A DNA stretch of 64,000 nucleotides from Paenibacillus sp. MAEPY2 (lineage in GTDB: Bacteria > Bacillota > Bacilli > Paenibacillales > Paenibacillaceae): NCBI RefSeq assembly GCF_000499205.1, contig NZ_AWUK01000032.1, forward strand, positions 124,001-188,000, read 5' to 3'. Within the stretch, counting starts at the first letter, position 1; every line of letters starts with the position of its first letter. Of this stretch, positions 63,151 to 64,000 are shown one piece after another. The notes under the pieces were generated by a model. That model was given only the letters and a program-made list of their open reading frames with translations, was not told where the DNA came from and searched no databases. The position numbers and the translations under genes are program-made.

Positions 63151-63309
63151 CACAAGGAAAGGAGGTGCGTCAACATATCTAATCACATGTTGAACGTGTC
63201 CCTTACCCGATCCACTAGCTTAATTTAACTGATGCTGGTGGAGGCGCGGGATACGGATCAAGGTTTCAAAAAGCGCCACGGGTAGAAAAGCCGTCTTCGG
63301 ACGGCTTTT
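63151..63309 (+). ncRNA. Candidate structured RNA ending in a strong terminator
   Basis: A TATACT -10 (63140-63145) is followed by about 160 bases with no long frame. It has a near-perfect anti-16S tail match GGAAAGGAGGTG (63157-63168), a TCAACAT/ATGTTGA hairpin (63170-63193), a 9-bp TCCACTAGC/GCTGGTGGA hairpin (63211-63242), and then a terminator. Frames of 13 and 17 codons inside lack well-placed starts. It resembles no riboswitch or known small RNA that I can name. Confidence 0.4.
63286..63309 (+). terminator. Rho-independent terminator, TTCG tetraloop
   Basis: AAAAGCCGTC pairs with GACGGCTTTT over TTCG, followed by TGTTTTG. It ends the candidate RNA and precedes the galactanase gene by about 130 bases. 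Confidence 0.92.
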
Positions 63310-63390
63310 TGTTTTGTCTTTTTTCGCAGAGGTTGAAAAAACAACCAAAATATTGGAAATGAACCCTGTAGTTGTGCTAAGGATGCCCGA

Positions 63391-63396
63391 TATAAT
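63391..63396 (+). promoter_or_regulatory. -10 of the galactanase gene
   Basis: A perfect TATAAT, 41 bases before the start codon, followed by a small GGTTG/CAACC hairpin. No strong -35 is visible, which suits a promoter that needs an activator. Confidence 0.45.
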
Positions 63397-63436
63397 TAGG
63401 TTGCAACTCAACCCATATTCGAGGAGGCATATTGTA

Positions 63437-64000
63437 ATGTTCAAAAATGTAAGGGGTTTCAAAACATCCATCGCTCTGGTCTTTGTTTTGTTATTCACCT
63501 CTATTATGCTGCCCACAGGCCAGCATGCCAATGCAGCACCAAGCTTCGCCAAAGGAGCCGACATCAGTTGGGTTCCCGGAATGGAGGCTCAAGGTTACAA
63601 ATGGAAAGACAAAAACGGCGTGCAGCGTGATATTATTGATATTTTGAAAAATGATTACCAGATCAACTCCGTTCGTATTCGTGTCTTTGTTAATCCTTCG
63701 AATGATTATGGTAACGGTTACATGAACAAGGATCGTGCAGCAGCTCTGGCCCTGCGTGCCAAAAATGCAGGCATGAGCGTCATGCTCACTCTGCACTACA
63801 GTGATTCCTGGGCTGACCCGGGTCAACAAACCAAACCTGCGGCGTGGAAAAACTACACGTTCCAGCAGCTGATGGATGCTGTATGGAACCACACGCGTGA
63901 AGTTATGACAGCCATGCAGAGCAAAGGCGTAACCCCGGACTGGGTACAAATCGGTAACGAAACAAGCAACGGTATGTTATGGGAAGATGGGAAAGCATCC
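63437..64000 (+). CDS. GH53 arabinogalactan endo-beta-1,4-galactanase (3' end beyond window)
   Basis: The 188 visible codons begin with a Sec signal peptide (basic start, hydrophobic core, cleavage likely after QHANA near residue 33). The start of a GH53 TIM barrel follows: FAKGADISWVPGMEAQGYKW, INSVRIRVFVNP, LTLHYSDSWADPGQQ and the acid/base Glu in WVQIGNETSNGMLW. The enzyme is secreted and cuts beta-1,4-galactan in pectin side chains. GAGGAGG lies 9 bases before the ATG. The nucleophile and the rest lie outside the window. Confidence 0.93.
   Translation, partial: MFKNVRGFKTSIALVFVLLFTSIMLPTGQHANAAPSFAKGADISWVPGMEAQGYKWKDKNGVQRDIIDILKNDYQINSVRIRVFVNPSNDYGNGYMNKDRAAALALRAKNAGMSVMLTLHYSDSWADPGQQTKPAAWKNYTFQQLMDAVWNHTREVMTAMQSKGVTPDWVQIGNETSNGMLWEDGKAS

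Noticed and set aside
63151-63309. T-box leader
   Set aside because: The GGTGGAGGCGCGG stretch is only superficially similar to the T-box core, the element is short, and the next gene is a secreted galactanase, not an aminoacyl-tRNA or amino-acid gene.

Overview
The window looks like a chromosomal segment of a spore-forming Bacillota, most likely Paenibacillus. The evidence is a Bacillus-type core set (sdhCAB, ecsAB, Ktr potassium uptake, uvrC, trxA, dnaB, dnaI, hemQ, a YuiB-type protein, type II NADH dehydrogenase, YumC-type reductase, sda, YheC/D coat protein, a YjcZ-type small protein) combined with a large intracellular glycoside-hydrolase locus of the kind typical of Paenibacillus. The genus is inferred. 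I see no rRNA, tRNA, CRISPR array, transposase or phage gene.

Layout. 1-14.6 kb: regulators and housekeeping genes (AraC fragment, MocR regulator diverging from a flavin-binding protein, aminotransferase, YjcZ-type protein, helicase-ecsA-ecsB, SDR, CheX, LysR-hisJ, GNAT, two phosphoesterases). 14.7-19.7 kb: sdhCAB with a structured leader, a repeat-filled sdhA-sdhB gap and a divergent LysR gene. 19.8-27.3 kb: Ktr potassium transporter behind a leader with an intrinsic terminator, a CPBP protease converging on and overlapping uvrC, trxA and a small membrane protein. 27.4-52.3 kb: dnaI and dnaB, which are normally adjacent, lie 22.4 kb apart. Between them sits a co-oriented carbohydrate locus (sensor kinase, YesN-type regulator, Lpl-type ABC importer without its ATPase, GH3, two GH38, GH125, and a large clan GH-A enzyme) plus a WYL regulator/membrane protein pair. 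52.6-58.5 kb: YuiB, HemQ, NDH-2, YumC, a small Cys-rich protein, Sda and YheC/D. 58.7-63.1 kb: ppx and ppk, convergent and overlapping. 63.1-64 kb: a candidate non-coding RNA and the start of a secreted GH53 galactanase.

How the parts work together. The glycan locus reads as a two-component-controlled import system feeding cytoplasmic exo-mannosidases (GH125, GH38), a putative beta-mannosidase-like enzyme and a GH3 enzyme, which would suit alpha-mannan or N-glycan-type oligosaccharides. Two cre sites put it under CcpA. Several recognisable operators link other genes to cell state: a Rex box on ndh, a triple Pho repeat upstream of ppk, a LexA-type box plus a DnaA-box cluster on sda, and a SigK-like -10 at the YjcZ-type gene.

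The least explained feature is a family of palindromic intergenic repeats, with copies near 15.7, 26.1-26.4 and 36.0 kb and a possible remnant near 28.4 kb. All lie between co-directional genes. Their paired arms have changed together between copies, which suggests the folded RNA or DNA matters.
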